Source: an uncultured Alistipes sp. (GTDB lineage Bacteria; Bacteroidota; Bacteroidia; Bacteroidales; Rikenellaceae). Taken from it: DNA of 64,000 nucleotides. The notes under the pieces are model-generated. The model ran no database searches and was not told where the DNA came from. It saw only the letters and a program-made list of their open reading frames with translations. Both the position numbers and the translations under genes were made by a program. Positions 18,135 to 29,816 of this stretch are shown here, one piece after another. How positions within the stretch are numbered: position 1 is the first letter of the stretch; each line of letters opens with the position of its first letter. The stretch spans positions 55,086 through 119,085 of the forward strand of contig CANREN010000004.1 of the NCBI GenBank assembly GCA_947629705.1, given 5' to 3'.

Positions 18135-20261
18135 TTACTGCGCCAATGACAGCTCATCGAGGAGCCAGCCCGCACCGGCGAATTTGTCGATCACGAAAAG
18201 CACATAGCGGATGTCCACTGCAATGCAGCGTTGCAATTGCGGTTCGAACGCCACATCGCCCGACATTGCCTCCCAGTTGCCGTCGAAAGCTAATCCGATC
18301 AGCTCGCCCCGCGCATTCAGCACCGGCGAGCCCGAGTTGCCGCCCGTAATATCGAGATCGGCCAGGAAGCCCACCGGCAGCTCGCCCGCCGCATTGGCAT
18401 ACGGCCCGAAATCCCGCGCGGCGTAGAGCTCCTTCAGCTTCTCGGGCACGGTGAACTCCTCCGGATTCTGCGGATTCTCCTTCTCCATGACCCCTTTCAG
18501 CGTCGTATAGTGGTTGTAGCGGATGCCGTCGGCCGGATTGTAGGGCAGCACGCGCCCGTAGGTCAGCCGGATGGTGAAGTTGGCATCGGGCGACCACGCT
18601 TTGGCCGGTTCGCGGCACATAAGGCCCGCTATGTATTTGCGCATCCCCTCCTCGTAGCCGCTGACGTAGGGGCGGCGGCGCGCGGCGAGTTCGTCATAGT
18701 GCGCCATGACCGATTTCACGAACGGATAGGCGGGATCGGCTTCGACCTTTTCGGGCGAATAGTCGGTCAGCAGCGCCGCGAGGCCCTCGGGCGTCGTGAA
18801 CAGCGAATGGTCGTAAAGATAATCGACGTAGGCATCGATGTCGCCGCCGAACTCCTTGTCGACGATCTCCGCATAGAATGACGGCAAGGTCTTCATCTGC
18901 TCACGCGCGATGGTCATCATCCGTTTGGCCACTTTGCGGTCGGTCGCCGCGCTGTAATCCTTGTACCAGTCGCCCAGCCAGGCTTCGATTTTCGCCGCAT
19001 CGACCGCCTTTTTCGGTTCCGAGCGGTCGAGCAGGCCGGCAACGGGGCTGATCAGTTCGATGCCCCGCAAAAAGGCTTCGGAGAGGTATTGCAAATCGGC
19101 AGCGGGGGCGGCCATCCCCTCCAACGCGGTTCGGATTTTCGGCAGCGCGTCGATGAACCCCTCCTCGGGCAGCGTGTGCCGGTCGGCCCACTGCTGGAAA
19201 GCGGCCTCCTGTTCGGCCTTGCGCTCCTTGACGTGCAGCTTTTCCAACCCGCGCGACATGCCGATGGAGTTCTTCCAGTAGTTCGACGAGCTGCGGTATT
19301 TCGAGGCGTACTGGATGCGTACGGCGGGGTCGGCCATCATCGCATCCCACAGAATCCGCTGGCGCTCGCCGCGGATGAAGATGCGCTGCGGGTTGCTGAC
19401 GGCCAGAATGTTGCCGATTTCGTCGGAGGTAATGTAACGCTGGGTCGAGCCCGGAAAGCCCATGACCATCGCGAAGTCTCCTTCATCGACCCCTTGCAGC
19501 GAGATTTTCAGAAACTTGTCGGCACGGTAGGGACGGTTTTCGGGCGCATAGTCGGCCGGCCGGTTGTCGGCGCCGGCGTAGACGCGGAAGATCGAGAAGT
19601 CGCCCGTGTGGCGCGGCCACATCCAGTTGTCGGTGTCGCCGCCGAAGTTGCCGATCGACGAGGGAGGCGCCCCGACCAACCGCACGTCGGTGTAGACCTC
19701 GTTGACGAAGGCGAAATACTGGTTCCGTTCGAAAAAGTCCTTGACGACGACCTCCATGCCCGGGTGCTCCTTTTTCAACTTTTCCGTCAATCCGTCGATA
19801 TTCGAACGGACCAATGCTGAAAATTCCTCTTCGCCGGCCGTCGAAGGCACATTGCCGAGTACGTCGGCCGTAACGTCGGCGATCTTGCGCACGAAACGCA
19901 CTTTGAGCCCCGGCACGGGCAGCTCCTCGGCCTGCGACATGGCCCAGAATCCGTTTTTCAGATAGTCGTGCTCGATTGACGACAGCTGCTGGATCGATCC
20001 GTAGCCGCAATGGTGGTTGGTGAAGAGCAGCCCCTCGGGCGAGACGATTTCGCCCGTGCATCCGCCGCCGAAGATGACGACGGCATCTTTGAGCGACGAG
20101 CGGTCGAGGCTGTAAATCTCCTCGGCGGAGAGTTTGCAGCCGTGCGCCTTCATCTGTTTGATATTCATTTTCTGGAGATAGGGCAGCAGCCACATCCCCT
20201 CGTCGGCCCGTGCGGTGCGGAGCGCGCCCGCAACGGCCAGTAACAGCAGGATTTTTTTCAT
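18135..20261 (-). CDS. S46 family dipeptidyl-peptidase (DPP7-like)
   Basis: DEGMWLLPYLQKMN, LLFTNHHCGYGSIQQLSS, LDITGGNSGSPVLNARGELIGLAFDGNWEAMSGD. Gly in FDGNWE is the DPP7-type residue, where DPP11 has Arg. Confidence 0.9.
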   Translation of the reverse strand: MKKILLLLAVAGALRTARADEGMWLLPYLQKMNIKQMKAHGCKLSAEEIYSLDRSSLKDAVVIFGGGCTGEIVSPEGLLFTNHHCGYGSIQQLSSIEHDYLKNGFWAMSQAEELPVPGLKVRFVRKIADVTADVLGNVPSTAGEEEFSALVRSNIDGLTEKLKKEHPGMEVVVKDFFERNQYFAFVNEVYTDVRLVGAPPSSIGNFGGDTDNWMWPRHTGDFSIFRVYAGADNRPADYAPENRPYRADKFLKISLQGVDEGDFAMVMGFPGSTQRYITSDEIGNILAVSNPQRIFIRGERQRILWDAMMADPAVRIQYASKYRSSSNYWKNSIGMSRGLEKLHVKERKAEQEAAFQQWADRHTLPEEGFIDALPKIRTALEGMAAPAADLQYLSEAFLRGIELISPVAGLLDRSEPKKAVDAAKIEAWLGDWYKDYSAATDRKVAKRMMTIAREQMKTLPSFYAEIVDKEFGGDIDAYVDYLYDHSLFTTPEGLAALLTDYSPEKVEADPAYPFVKSVMAHYDELAARRRPYVSGYEEGMRKYIAGLMCREPAKAWSPDANFTIRLTYGRVLPYNPADGIRYNHYTTLKGVMEKENPQNPEEFTVPEKLKELYAARDFGPYANAAGELPVGFLADLDITGGNSGSPVLNARGELIGLAFDGNWEAMSGDVAFEPQLQRCIAVDIRYVLFVIDKFAGAGWLLDELSLAQ

Positions 20262-20302
20262 TTTTTGATATTCGGTGATTTGATTTCGAAAAAAGGTCGG
20301 AC

Positions 20303-21217
20303 TCACAGGCCGCTCTCCTTGTATTGGGTCGGCGACAGGCCGGTAATCCGTTTGAAGTAGCTCCCGAAAAACGATTGGTTCGGGAAATCGAGGGCGTAGG
20401 CGATCTCCTGAATGCTCATGTGCGAATATTTCAGCAGCGTTTTCGCCTCGAGAATCACGTAACGGCCGATCCACTCCGACACGGACGAACCGCTGAACCG
20501 CTTGATCAGCGTGGTCAGATATTTGGGCGTGATGCAGAGCTGCTGCGCATAGAATCGCACGCTGCGCTGGTGGCGGTAGTTCTCGCCCAACAGCTTCATG
20601 AACTGTCTGAAATAGGCCTCGCTGCGGTCGCGGGGCGCTTTCGCCTCGTCGGGACGGGCGGCGGACAACGTTTGAAGGATATTGCCTGTTTTGTAGACGA
20701 TCGCCGAAAGCAGGTTGCGCACGATTTCGCGCGAATAGGGCTGTTCTGGTGCACGCACCTCCTGTTCGATCAGTCCGATGATTCCGCGTATACTGCCGCT
20801 CTCCGCATCGTCGAGCTCCACGCAGGGATTGCCGGCCTGTTGCAGCACGGCGGGCATCAGATCGCGCAGATGGATGGGAATGCTGCGCAGGAACTCCGAC
20901 GAGATGACCGCGACGTGCGAACGGAAATCCTGCATCGACTTGATTTGCAGGAGGGTGTTCGGTGAGCAGAAGAACAGCGTATTCTTCCGCAACCGGAACT
21001 CCTGGAGGTTGTAGGAGATGGTCGCTTCGCCCTCGGTGCCGATTCCGATGATCAGTGCGTCGATGCGGCACGGAAAATGAAAGGCTTTGAAATCGGATCG
21101 GCTGTCGGCCGTGAGGCATTCGCTTTGCAGCCCCCGGCGCGAATCGTCGCCGGATAGGGCGATCAATTCGTTCAACGAAAATTGGCTGATCGGAGGTTTC
21201 GGTGCGGGCTTGTCCAT
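20303..21217 (-). CDS. AraC family transcriptional regulator
   Basis: C-terminal double HTH: SIQEIAYALDFPNQSFFGSYFKRITGLSPTQYKE. Confidence 0.92.
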   Translation of the reverse strand: MDKPAPKPPISQFSLNELIALSGDDSRRGLQSECLTADSRSDFKAFHFPCRIDALIIGIGTEGEATISYNLQEFRLRKNTLFFCSPNTLLQIKSMQDFRSHVAVISSEFLRSIPIHLRDLMPAVLQQAGNPCVELDDAESGSIRGIIGLIEQEVRAPEQPYSREIVRNLLSAIVYKTGNILQTLSAARPDEAKAPRDRSEAYFRQFMKLLGENYRHQRSVRFYAQQLCITPKYLTTLIKRFSGSSVSEWIGRYVILEAKTLLKYSHMSIQEIAYALDFPNQSFFGSYFKRITGLSPTQYKESGL

Positions 21218-21274
21218 GACGATAGGGTTTATGGCGCGATTATCTGCTTTTCCTGTACCGGCGTTTTTCGACCG

Positions 21275-21410
21275 TTGTTCGAATCCGGCCGCTGCGCTTC
21301 GCGGCCTTTGGCCGCGTATGCGGGTTTGGCCCCTCCCCTCACACCCCCGCCAAGGCGAGGCTTCGATCGGGATGCCGAAACCGGCCGGGTCTTACGACCG
21401 TCGGTACACC
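21275..21410 (-). repeat. Degenerate copy of dispersed repeat family A
   Basis: GGCCGCGTATGCGGGTTTGGCCCCTCCCCTCACACCCCCGCCAAGGCGAGGCTTCGATCGG resembles the reverse complement of family A. Confidence 0.5.
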
Positions 21411-21551
21411 GATTGTATAATCGCCGTTTATCGCGGCAAATATAACAAGATTCGTCGAATACGTCTTGTCGAATAGCGATGATTTCTGTTCTTTATTTTC
21501 GTTGTTCGCCGCTTTTGACTAAATTCGCACCGTACAAACGATCGAACGACC

Positions 21552-22475
21552 ATGTACGAATCAACGAACCGGCGGCTGCGGGCCGTCTATCGGGTAACTT
21601 TCCTCGGTCTCGTCGTCAATCTCGTGTTGGCGGCCGGAAAATTGGCGGCCGGTCTCATCGGCCGGAGCGGCGCCATGATCGCCGATGCCGTGCATTCGTT
21701 TTCCGACATGATTACCGACGTCGTGGTGCTCGTTTTCGCGAAGCTGTCGGCCAAACCCGAAGATGCGACGCACAACTTCGGCCACGGGAAATACGAGACC
21801 CTGGCGACCGTCATCATCAGTCTCTTCCTGGCCGGCGTGGGGGTCGGCATCCTTTGGGAGAGCATCGGCGCCATCATTCGGGCCGTGCGGGGCGAATGGC
21901 TGCCGCGCCCGGGATTCGTCGCACTGCTCGCCGCAGTCGTCTCCATCGTCGTCAAGGAGCTGCTTTATCAATATACCGTGCGCGAAGGGCGGCGGTTAGA
22001 GAGTTCGAGCGTCGTTGCCAACGCCTGGCACCATCGAAGCGATGCGTTTTCGTCGATCGGAACGTTCATCGGCATCGGATGCGCCTATTTCTTGGGCGAA
22101 AAGTGGCGGGTGGCCGATCCGGTGGTCGCGGCGATCGTCTCGCTGTTCATCTTCAAGATCGCCTGCGACCTGATTCGCGACGGATTCGGCGAGCTGCTCG
22201 AACGGTCGCTGCCGGCCGATGTCGAACAGGAGATGCGCGGCATCATCGTCCATTCGCCCGAGGTGCACGATCTGCACGCCTTGCGCACGCGCCGGATCGG
22301 ACCGGTCATGGCCGTGGATGCGCACATACGGGTCGACGGGGCGATGGAGGTCGAGCGGTCGCATGAATTGGTCGCCGACATCGAACGACGCCTGCGGGAG
22401 CGTTTCGGCGGCCGGATCATCGCAACCATCCAGGTAGAACCGTTTATCGGTGCAGGAGACCCTTCGTCCTGCTGA
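21552..22475 (+). CDS. Cation diffusion facilitator family transporter
   Basis: GLIGRSGAMIADAVHSFSDMITDVVVLV; NAWHHRSDAFSSIG. Confidence 0.93.
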   Translation: MYESTNRRLRAVYRVTFLGLVVNLVLAAGKLAAGLIGRSGAMIADAVHSFSDMITDVVVLVFAKLSAKPEDATHNFGHGKYETLATVIISLFLAGVGVGILWESIGAIIRAVRGEWLPRPGFVALLAAVVSIVVKELLYQYTVREGRRLESSSVVANAWHHRSDAFSSIGTFIGIGCAYFLGEKWRVADPVVAAIVSLFIFKIACDLIRDGFGELLERSLPADVEQEMRGIIVHSPEVHDLHALRTRRIGPVMAVDAHIRVDGAMEVERSHELVADIERRLRERFGGRIIATIQVEPFIGAGDPSSC

Positions 22476-22510
22476 TCGACGTTATCTTTGCTTCCGGCTG
22501 TTAGATCAAT

Positions 22511-22540
22511 AAGGCTCCTTTCATCGATGAAAGGAGCCTT
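22511..22540. terminator. Perfect 30-bp palindrome, bidirectional terminator-like, between the CDF gene and groL
   Basis: AAGGCTCCTTTCATCGATGAAAGGAGCCTT. Confidence 0.6.
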
Positions 22541-22660
22541 ATTCGAATAGCGGAAGCGCTGAAAGCGGTCGAAAGAAAAAACGATCCCCTATCGCAAAGT
22601 GCAGCGGAAGCACTGACGGCCGTCGTGCTTGCGGCGGCCGTCTATCGCGCTGACAAACGG

Positions 22661-24319
<1,659 letters not shown>

Positions 24320-24589
24320 TTAGATAATTGCAAGAATGTCCGACTGTTTCATGATGAGGTAGTCCGTTCCGTCGACCGAAATCTCCTGACCGGCATATTT
24401 GCCGTAGAGCACCTGGTCGCCGACCTTGACCTCCATCTTGACATCCGAAGTCCCGGGGCCCACGGCAACGACTTTGCCAGCGAGCGGTTTTTCCTTGGCG
24501 GTGTCGGGGATAATCAATCCGCCGACGGTCTTCTCCTCCGCGGGATTGGGGAGGATCAGCACACGATCCGATAATGGTTTTACGTTCAT
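24320..24589 (-). CDS. groS: Co-chaperonin GroES
   Basis: [35 protein letters not shown]. Confidence 0.97.
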   Translation of the reverse strand: MNVKPLSDRVLILPNPAEEKTVGGLIIPDTAKEKPLAGKVVAVGPGTSDVKMEVKVGDQVLYGKYAGQEISVDGTDYLIMKQSDILAII

Positions 24590-24914
24590 CTTATTTTTAT
24601 TAAATTGGTTTTGCTGCGAATAGCCGTTTTGTTTTGCGGATCGCCTCGTTCGGGAGGCTTTTTCCGTTTGCACTTCCGAGACCAACAATCGGTATGCCAA
24701 CCCCGATTTGACAGGTTCGGACTGTTGCTTTGTCATACGGCGACTGTCATTTTGTCATTTTTTTCGAATCTGTGCAGCATCGGAACCCGTCCTGCTGCCG
24801 CACCGCCGATCGGCACGCCGCTCCGACGGCCGAAAAAAATCGGTGCGAATTTTTTGCGGTACCGAAAAAGTATATTATCTTTGCAACCCGATACGAGGAA
24901 GTGCGTATCAGATG

Positions 24915-24988
24915 GTGGATGTAGCTCAGCTGGTTAGAGCACTGGATTGTGGTTCCAGGTGTCGTGGGTTCGAATCCCATCTTCCACC
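24915..24988 (+). tRNA. tRNA-His(GTG)
   Basis: Cloverleaf: GTGGATG TA GCTC..GAGC A CTGGA TTGTGGT TCCAG GTGTC GTGGG TTCGAAT CCCAT CTTCCAC; preceded by G-1. Confidence 0.93.
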
Positions 24989-25021
24989 CCCCCCCTTGCA
25001 AAAGGAGTACGACGTAGAGAA

Positions 25022-25056
25022 AAGAGGCCTTTCCGCTATACGGAAAGCCTCTTTTT
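25022..25056. terminator. Rho-independent terminator
   Basis: AAGAGGCCTTTCCGCTATACGGAAAGCCTCTTTTT. Confidence 0.8.
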
Positions 25057-25140
25057 CATTGCAATTCGGTCGGTTCGGAAGCCCCGGAACGGTTGCGGGA
25101 GCCATCGGGGCGTGTTCCCGCAGCCGAGTATCGACCGCGG

Positions 25141-26631
25141 TTATTCGGCGAACAGACCGGCGGCCTTGCGGTATTCCAACCAGCAGAGATAACGGTTCAC
25201 GCGCGCCTGCACATGGGTCTGATGGGCCTGCTGCCAGAGGGTCTGCGCTTCGAGATAGTCCGTAAGCACCTCCGTACCGGCTTGGTAACGCAATCCGCTC
25301 AATCGCAGATTCTCGTCCGCCGCAGCCAGCGACGATTCGGCCAACCGCAACTCCAACTCCGATTCATCGAGGTTGTTCGCCGCCTGTGTCAGCTCCAGCA
25401 GCATCCGTTCGCTGCCGTCCTCCTGCTCCAAACGGGCCTGTTCGTACTTCGCACGGGCCGACCGCATCTTGTTCGAGCGTCCGCCGAAGTGGAAAATCGG
25501 AATCGAGACCTGCACGCCCGCCGTGAAACTCGCCTTGTCCAACAGATAATCGCCGTTCAGTTCGAAGCCGTGCATATAGCCGTAGCGGCCCACCAACCCG
25601 ACCTGCGGCAGCCGCTCGCTGCGGGCCAGCAGCACCTGCTGACGGGCCAGCTCGCTCTTGCGGTCGAGCATCCGGAGCTCGGGGCGGGCCTCCAAATCGG
25701 CCGACGGCGCCGCTGCCGGACAGGCAGGCAGCTCATCGGTTACCTCGATCCGGTCGGTCAGCCGGTGGCCCGTCAGATGACACAGGTTCATCGTCGCCAA
25801 CCGCAGGCCGTTTTCGGCCCGACGCAGGCCGAGTTCGCTGTCGTTCACCTCGACCTGCACGCGCAGCACGTCGTTCTGCTCTTTGAGCCCGTTTTTGCGG
25901 GCGCTCTCGACGTTGCGCAGCAACTCGGCGAGCAGCGCATGATACCGTTCGGCGACATTGCGCAGTTCGCGGGCCCGCAGGACATCGGCATAGGCCCGCG
26001 ACGTCTCGATGACGACCTCCTGTTCGGTCAGCCGCCGGTACTGGACCGCCAACTCGCTGCCGATGCGGGCCATCCGGTAGGCGGTGCGCACCTTGCCGCC
26101 GGCATAGATCGGTTGTTCGAGCTGCACGCCGCCGCCGTAGAGCCAGCCGAGTTTGTAATCGAGATCGACGCCCGGGAAGAGGGCCGAATGACCCGTAGGA
26201 GCCATTTCGGCCGTAAAGACCGGCAGCAGGCCGCCCGCGATGTGCAGACCGCCCGAGGCGTTGGAGTAGAGGGCCGTGCCCGTAGCCGAAACCGAAGGCA
26301 GGAAGTTGGCTTTCATGCTGCGCAGCTCGAATCGGGCCGCCGACAGCTGCTTTTCGGCGGCGGCCAGCGAACGGTTGTTGGCTTTGGCCTGTTCAATGCA
26401 CTCGTCAAGCGTCAGACGGACGACGGTTTGCGCTTCGGCCGCCGGCTGTGCCCGCAGCGATTCGTCCGGGCAGGCCGAAAGGGCCGGAAGAAGGAAAAGC
26501 ACGGCCAACCGCCGCGAAAAGCTCCGGCTGCGAACGGAGTTTCGGGATTGCTTCGGCAACGGAACGGAAATCGTCGATTCGGCGGCTTCCGACAGCCTGC
26601 CGACGGTATGCTTACTAATCATAAGGTTCAT
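25141..26631 (-). CDS. TolC-family outer membrane efflux protein
   Basis: Start ATG overlaps the RND stop (ATGA); LTLDECIEQAKANNRSLAAAEKQL, outer membrane efflux domain. Confidence 0.88.
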   Translation of the reverse strand: MNLMISKHTVGRLSEAAESTISVPLPKQSRNSVRSRSFSRRLAVLFLLPALSACPDESLRAQPAAEAQTVVRLTLDECIEQAKANNRSLAAAEKQLSAARFELRSMKANFLPSVSATGTALYSNASGGLHIAGGLLPVFTAEMAPTGHSALFPGVDLDYKLGWLYGGGVQLEQPIYAGGKVRTAYRMARIGSELAVQYRRLTEQEVVIETSRAYADVLRARELRNVAERYHALLAELLRNVESARKNGLKEQNDVLRVQVEVNDSELGLRRAENGLRLATMNLCHLTGHRLTDRIEVTDELPACPAAAPSADLEARPELRMLDRKSELARQQVLLARSERLPQVGLVGRYGYMHGFELNGDYLLDKASFTAGVQVSIPIFHFGGRSNKMRSARAKYEQARLEQEDGSERMLLELTQAANNLDESELELRLAESSLAAADENLRLSGLRYQAGTEVLTDYLEAQTLWQQAHQTHVQARVNRYLCWLEYRKAAGLFAE

Positions 26632-29600
26632 CGGGACTGCTTGATTTTGAAGAATACGGCATAGAGAATCGGCACGAAGAAGAGCGTGGCGAAGGTGCTG
26701 AACAACAGCCCGCCCATGATGGTGGCGGCCATCGAACCGAACATCGCGTCGCTCAACAGCGGAATCATGCCGAGAATCGTGGTCAGCGAAGCCATCATCA
26801 CGGGCCGCAGACGGCTTTCGGAGCTGGCGATGAGGGCTTCGGCGGGTTCTTTTCCGGCGGCGATCTGGTCGCCGATCTCGTCCATCAGCACGATGCAGTT
26901 CTTCATCATCATGCCGATCAGCCCCAGCACGCCGACGATGGCGCAGAAGGTGAAGGTCTGCCCCGTGATGAGCATGGCGCCGACGACGCCGATGGCGATC
27001 AACGGGATGCCGCACAGGATGATGGTCGGCTTGCGGTAATCGCCGAAGAGGAAGATGAGGATGGCGATCATCAGCACGATGCCCAGCGGCACGTTCTTGA
27101 ACAGATAGCGCATCGTCTGGTCGCTGGCGCCTTTTTCGCCCTGCCACTCCAGCGCATAGCCGGCCGGCAGCGGAATGGCTTCGATGCGTTCGGCCAAGGC
27201 TCGGCGGGCCGCCTCGGTCTCGATGCCCGGCATGGGCGAACACATCATGCGCTGGGCCCGCTGGCCGTTGAAGCGCGGCACGACGGGGTCTTCCCAGGCG
27301 ATTTCGATGCCGCGGCTGATCTGTTTCAGCGGCACGGTCTGCATCAATCGGGCGACCAATTCGTCGCGATCGACGGCCCCCGAACGCAACTGCACCAGCG
27401 TCTGCTCGTCGAGGAGGGAGGCAAGGGCGGGCAGCGTCGAGAAGATCGGTACGTTCTCCAAATTATCCAACGGCCGGCCCTCCGCATCGGTGCATTTCAA
27501 ATAGATCGTATTTTTGTGAATACCCTCGTAGAACGTTCCTACGGGGATGCCGCCGGACGCCGAGAGCATCGACATCGCGACGTTCTGCCGACCGAGCCCC
27601 ATGCGGCGGGCCGACGACTGTTCGTAGTCGATGCGCAATACCGGAATGCGCGGTTCCCAGTCGGTCGTGATCGATTCGACCTCGGGCGTCGTCTCCATGA
27701 TGCGGCGGGCGCTGTCGGCCAGCCGGTGCAGGACGGCGGGATCAGGACCGGTAAACAGCACCTCGATGGGATATTTCTTGAACATCAGATTGTAACGCTT
27801 CAGCTTGACGTAGGCATCCGGATAACGGGCCGTAAGCTCGCGCTGAATCGCGTCGATGTTCTTTTCGAGCGCCCTGGGCGATTCGAAGTCGACGATCAAT
27901 TCGCCGTAGGAGAGCGAGGGGGTGGCGATGCTGCGCACCAGGTTGTAACGCGCCGGCGTGCCGCCCGTCGAGGCGGTAACGTGCGTGATTTCGGGGCGGG
28001 TTTTGAGATAGGCCCCGATTTCGGCGAGGTCGGATCGCACCCGTGCGGAGTTGGTGCCTTCGGGGAGCTTGTACTCCATATAGAGCTGGTCGTAGACCAT
28101 GTCGGGGAAGAATCCGCGGCGCATGAACCGGTAGCCCCATGCGCTCAACCCGACCGCTGCGGCCGCAACCGCGAGGCAGCTCACCCGATGGCGCAATCCG
28201 AATCCGAGCGCGGCCCGCAGCCACCGATAAAACACGCTCTTATTCACGGGCCGGGGCGTGCTGTCGGAGATCGGGGAGTCATTTGCGGCCCGCGGCGAAT
28301 CCTTTGCGGCCGTCGGAACGGCGGCTGCGGGAGCGGGCCGCTTCAGCCAGTGGTCGCACATCAGCGGCACGTGCACGAGGGCGAGAATCCAGCTCAACAG
28401 CAGCGAGACGGCCAGCACGATGAAGAGGTCGCGCACGTAGACGCCGGCGGTGTCGGGCGAAAGGTAGACGGGGAAGAAAGCCAGAATGGCGATCAATGTC
28501 GCGCCCAACAGCGGCATCGCCGTCTTGCGGCCGATGGCCGTGAGGGCTTCGCGGCGCGGTTTGCCGCTCTGGAGATCGACCAGAATGCCGTCGACGATGA
28601 CGATCGCGTTGTCGACCAACATGCCCATCGCCAGGATGAAGGCGCCCAACGACACGCGCTGCATCGTGCCGTCGGTGATCCCCAGCACGAGGAACGACCC
28701 GACGACGATGATCACTAAACTGATGCCGATAATCAACCCGCTGCGGAATCCCATCGTCAGCATCAGGATCCCCACGACGATCGCCACCGATTCCAGCAGG
28801 TTGATCAGGAAGGTGAGCAGCGCATCGGTTACACGCTCCGGTTGATAAAATATCTTGTGGTAGGCGACGCCGGTCGGGAAACGGGTCTCCTGCAACGTTT
28901 TCAGCTTGCGCTCCACCTCGGCGCCCACCTTCACGATGTCGCTGCCCGAAGCGGCGGCCACGGCGATGCCCAGCGCATGTTCGCCGTCGTAGAACAGCTC
29001 GTTGCGAACCGGCTCCTCGAAGCCCGATTCCACGGTGGCGATGTCGCCTAACCGCAGCTGGTCGTCCTCGTGGCCCTGGATGACCATTCCCGCGATCTGT
29101 TCCACGGTGCGGAACTTGTCCGTTACGGTTACGCGGATGCGATCGGGGCCGTTGTCGTAGTAGCCGGCGTAGTAGGTGTCGTTCTGCCCTTTGAGGGTCG
29201 CCAGCACCTCGGCCGGCGAGATGCCTAACGTCGCCATCTTCTCGGGCCGGATCGCAATGTCGATGCAATCGGGCTGTTCGCCGTAAATCTCCACGCGGGC
29301 CACCCCGTCGAGGTCGCCTAATTCGCGTTTCACCAATTCGGCGTACTCCTGCAGCTGGCGTTCGGTCAGCCCGTCGCCCGTGAGCGCATAGAGCATCCCG
29401 TAGACTAACCCGAAGTCGTCGCGCACCGAAACCGACACACCCGAAGGAAGCTGCGGATGGGTATTGTTCACCTTGCGGCGCAGCATATCCCAGCACTGCT
29501 CGATTTGGCTGTCGGGCACGGTGGTGTCCATCTCCACCTGAAGGAGGGCCAGATCGTTGTACGACCAGCTGGACACTTCGTGCACCTCGCCGATGGTGCG

Positions 29601-29816
29601 GATGCTCTTTTCGAGCGGATCGGCAACCTCCATTTCGACCTCGTGCGCCGAAGCGCCCGGGTAGACGGCCACGACCATCGCCTGTTTGACCTTGATCTCG
29701 GGGTCTTCGAGCTTGCTCATGTCGTAGATCGACAGCAGGCCGCCGCCCACCAACACGGCGAGCACGAAATAGACGAGCTTCTTATTGGCAAAGGCCCATG
29801 CGCCGAAGTCCATCAT
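26628..29816 (-). CDS. Efflux RND transporter permease subunit
   Basis: 1062 aa AcrB-like; GILMLTMGFRSGLIIGISLVIIVVGSFLVL, MGMLVDNAIVIVDGI. Confidence 0.93.
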   Translation of the reverse strand: MMDFGAWAFANKKLVYFVLAVLVGGGLLSIYDMSKLEDPEIKVKQAMVVAVYPGASAHEVEMEVADPLEKSIRTIGEVHEVSSWSYNDLALLQVEMDTTVPDSQIEQCWDMLRRKVNNTHPQLPSGVSVSVRDDFGLVYGMLYALTGDGLTERQLQEYAELVKRELGDLDGVARVEIYGEQPDCIDIAIRPEKMATLGISPAEVLATLKGQNDTYYAGYYDNGPDRIRVTVTDKFRTVEQIAGMVIQGHEDDQLRLGDIATVESGFEEPVRNELFYDGEHALGIAVAAASGSDIVKVGAEVERKLKTLQETRFPTGVAYHKIFYQPERVTDALLTFLINLLESVAIVVGILMLTMGFRSGLIIGISLVIIVVGSFLVLGITDGTMQRVSLGAFILAMGMLVDNAIVIVDGILVDLQSGKPRREALTAIGRKTAMPLLGATLIAILAFFPVYLSPDTAGVYVRDLFIVLAVSLLLSWILALVHVPLMCDHWLKRPAPAAAVPTAAKDSPRAANDSPISDSTPRPVNKSVFYRWLRAALGFGLRHRVSCLAVAAAAVGLSAWGYRFMRRGFFPDMVYDQLYMEYKLPEGTNSARVRSDLAEIGAYLKTRPEITHVTASTGGTPARYNLVRSIATPSLSYGELIVDFESPRALEKNIDAIQRELTARYPDAYVKLKRYNLMFKKYPIEVLFTGPDPAVLHRLADSARRIMETTPEVESITTDWEPRIPVLRIDYEQSSARRMGLGRQNVAMSMLSASGGIPVGTFYEGIHKNTIYLKCTDAEGRPLDNLENVPIFSTLPALASLLDEQTLVQLRSGAVDRDELVARLMQTVPLKQISRGIEIAWEDPVVPRFNGQRAQRMMCSPMPGIETEAARRALAERIEAIPLPAGYALEWQGEKGASDQTMRYLFKNVPLGIVLMIAILIFLFGDYRKPTIILCGIPLIAIGVVGAMLITGQTFTFCAIVGVLGLIGMMMKNCIVLMDEIGDQIAAGKEPAEALIASSESRLRPVMMASLTTILGMIPLLSDAMFGSMAATIMGGLLFSTFATLFFVPILYAVFFKIKQSR

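Noticed and set aside
20262-21119. N-terminal extension of the S46 peptidase ORF
   Set aside because: Overlaps the AraC gene in another frame; the signal-peptide start MKKILLLLAVAGA is at 20261.
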